Of a stretch of 21,058 bases of DNA, positions 21,029-21,058 are shown in pieces; position 1 is the first letter of the stretch; the number at the start of each line of letters is the position of its first letter. The stretch covers positions 1 to 21,058 of the forward strand of contig DFIB01000153.1 in assembly GCA_002371375.1 (NCBI GenBank), given 5' to 3'. The notes beneath the pieces are model-generated. The model ran no database searches, was not told the origin of the DNA, and saw nothing but the letters and a program-made list of their open reading frames with translations. The position numbers and the translations under genes were made by a program. The DNA is from Mageeibacillus sp. UBA3708 (GTDB lineage: Bacteria > Bacillota > Clostridia > Saccharofermentanales > Saccharofermentanaceae).

Positions 21029-21058
21029 CAAAGGTGGTTAACTGCAGGTTCAGAGAAG
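21025..21058 (+). CDS. PSP1/RicT (YaaT)-like protein, 3' cut by window end
   Basis: An ATG at 21025 overlaps the holB stop (ATGA) and has AAGGAG at 21011-21016 with 8 bases of spacing. The 11 visible codons read MTKVVNCRFRE, which resembles the opening of PSP1-domain proteins (RicT/YaaT). In Bacillota that gene usually follows holB. Position, overlap and ribosome binding site make a gene start nearly certain; the identity rests on synteny and a few residues. Confidence 0.6.
   Translation, partial: MTKVVNCRFRE

Overview
The window is chromosomal DNA of an anaerobic-looking, low-to-moderate GC Bacillota, most likely in Clostridia. This rests on GGAGG-type ribosome binding sites, -10 boxes of the TATAAT type, HemZ, the tmk-holB-PSP1 (yaaT/ricT) order, radA with ispD, and a YfhO-type membrane protein. 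No phage, insertion sequence, CRISPR array, tRNA or rRNA was seen. Genes are packed tightly and no gap exceeds about 150 bases.

Layout. (1) 3-2668, plus strand: a DUF3810-type membrane metallopeptidase cut by the window edge, the radical SAM protein HemZ, and a small zinc-ribbon membrane protein. The last two overlap by 4 bases. (2) 2655-4803, minus strand: radA then ispD, 7 bases apart. ispD runs 14 bases into the zinc-ribbon gene tail to tail. (3) 4926-12183, plus strand, three large envelope genes that each have their own promoter-like sequence: a DUF885 lipoprotein metallopeptidase, a 1021-residue single-pass protein with a decayed PP2C-like domain inside and a LysM-like domain outside, and a short YfhO-type multipass protein. 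The first two end in hairpin terminators. (4) 12239-13219: a DRE-TIM aldolase-like enzyme of unknown substrate. (5) 13294-18842: a sialate O-acetylesterase-like protein that has lost every catalytic block and has no signal peptide, then an AraC regulator, then folE-folP-folB-folK. The AraC gene and the four folate genes are chained by 0-14 base overlaps or abutments. (6) 18894-21058: an asparagine-rich basic low-complexity protein, tmk, holB and the first 11 codons of a PSP1/RicT-like gene, chained by overlaps.

How it fits together. The folate cluster covers GTP to dihydropteroate (FolE, FolB, FolK, FolP). The tmk-holB-PSP1 group links dTTP supply and the replication clamp loader. RadA handles recombination intermediates, and IspD is a step of the MEP isoprenoid pathway. 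The middle of the window is mostly envelope biology with poorly described proteins. The two strongest leads for something undescribed are the pseudo-PP2C/LysM-like transmembrane protein (7050-10115) and the cytosolic, catalytically dead esterase-like protein (13294-15537) sitting just upstream of an AraC regulator that is locked into a folate operon. All family assignments come from reading motifs by eye; no database search was possible.
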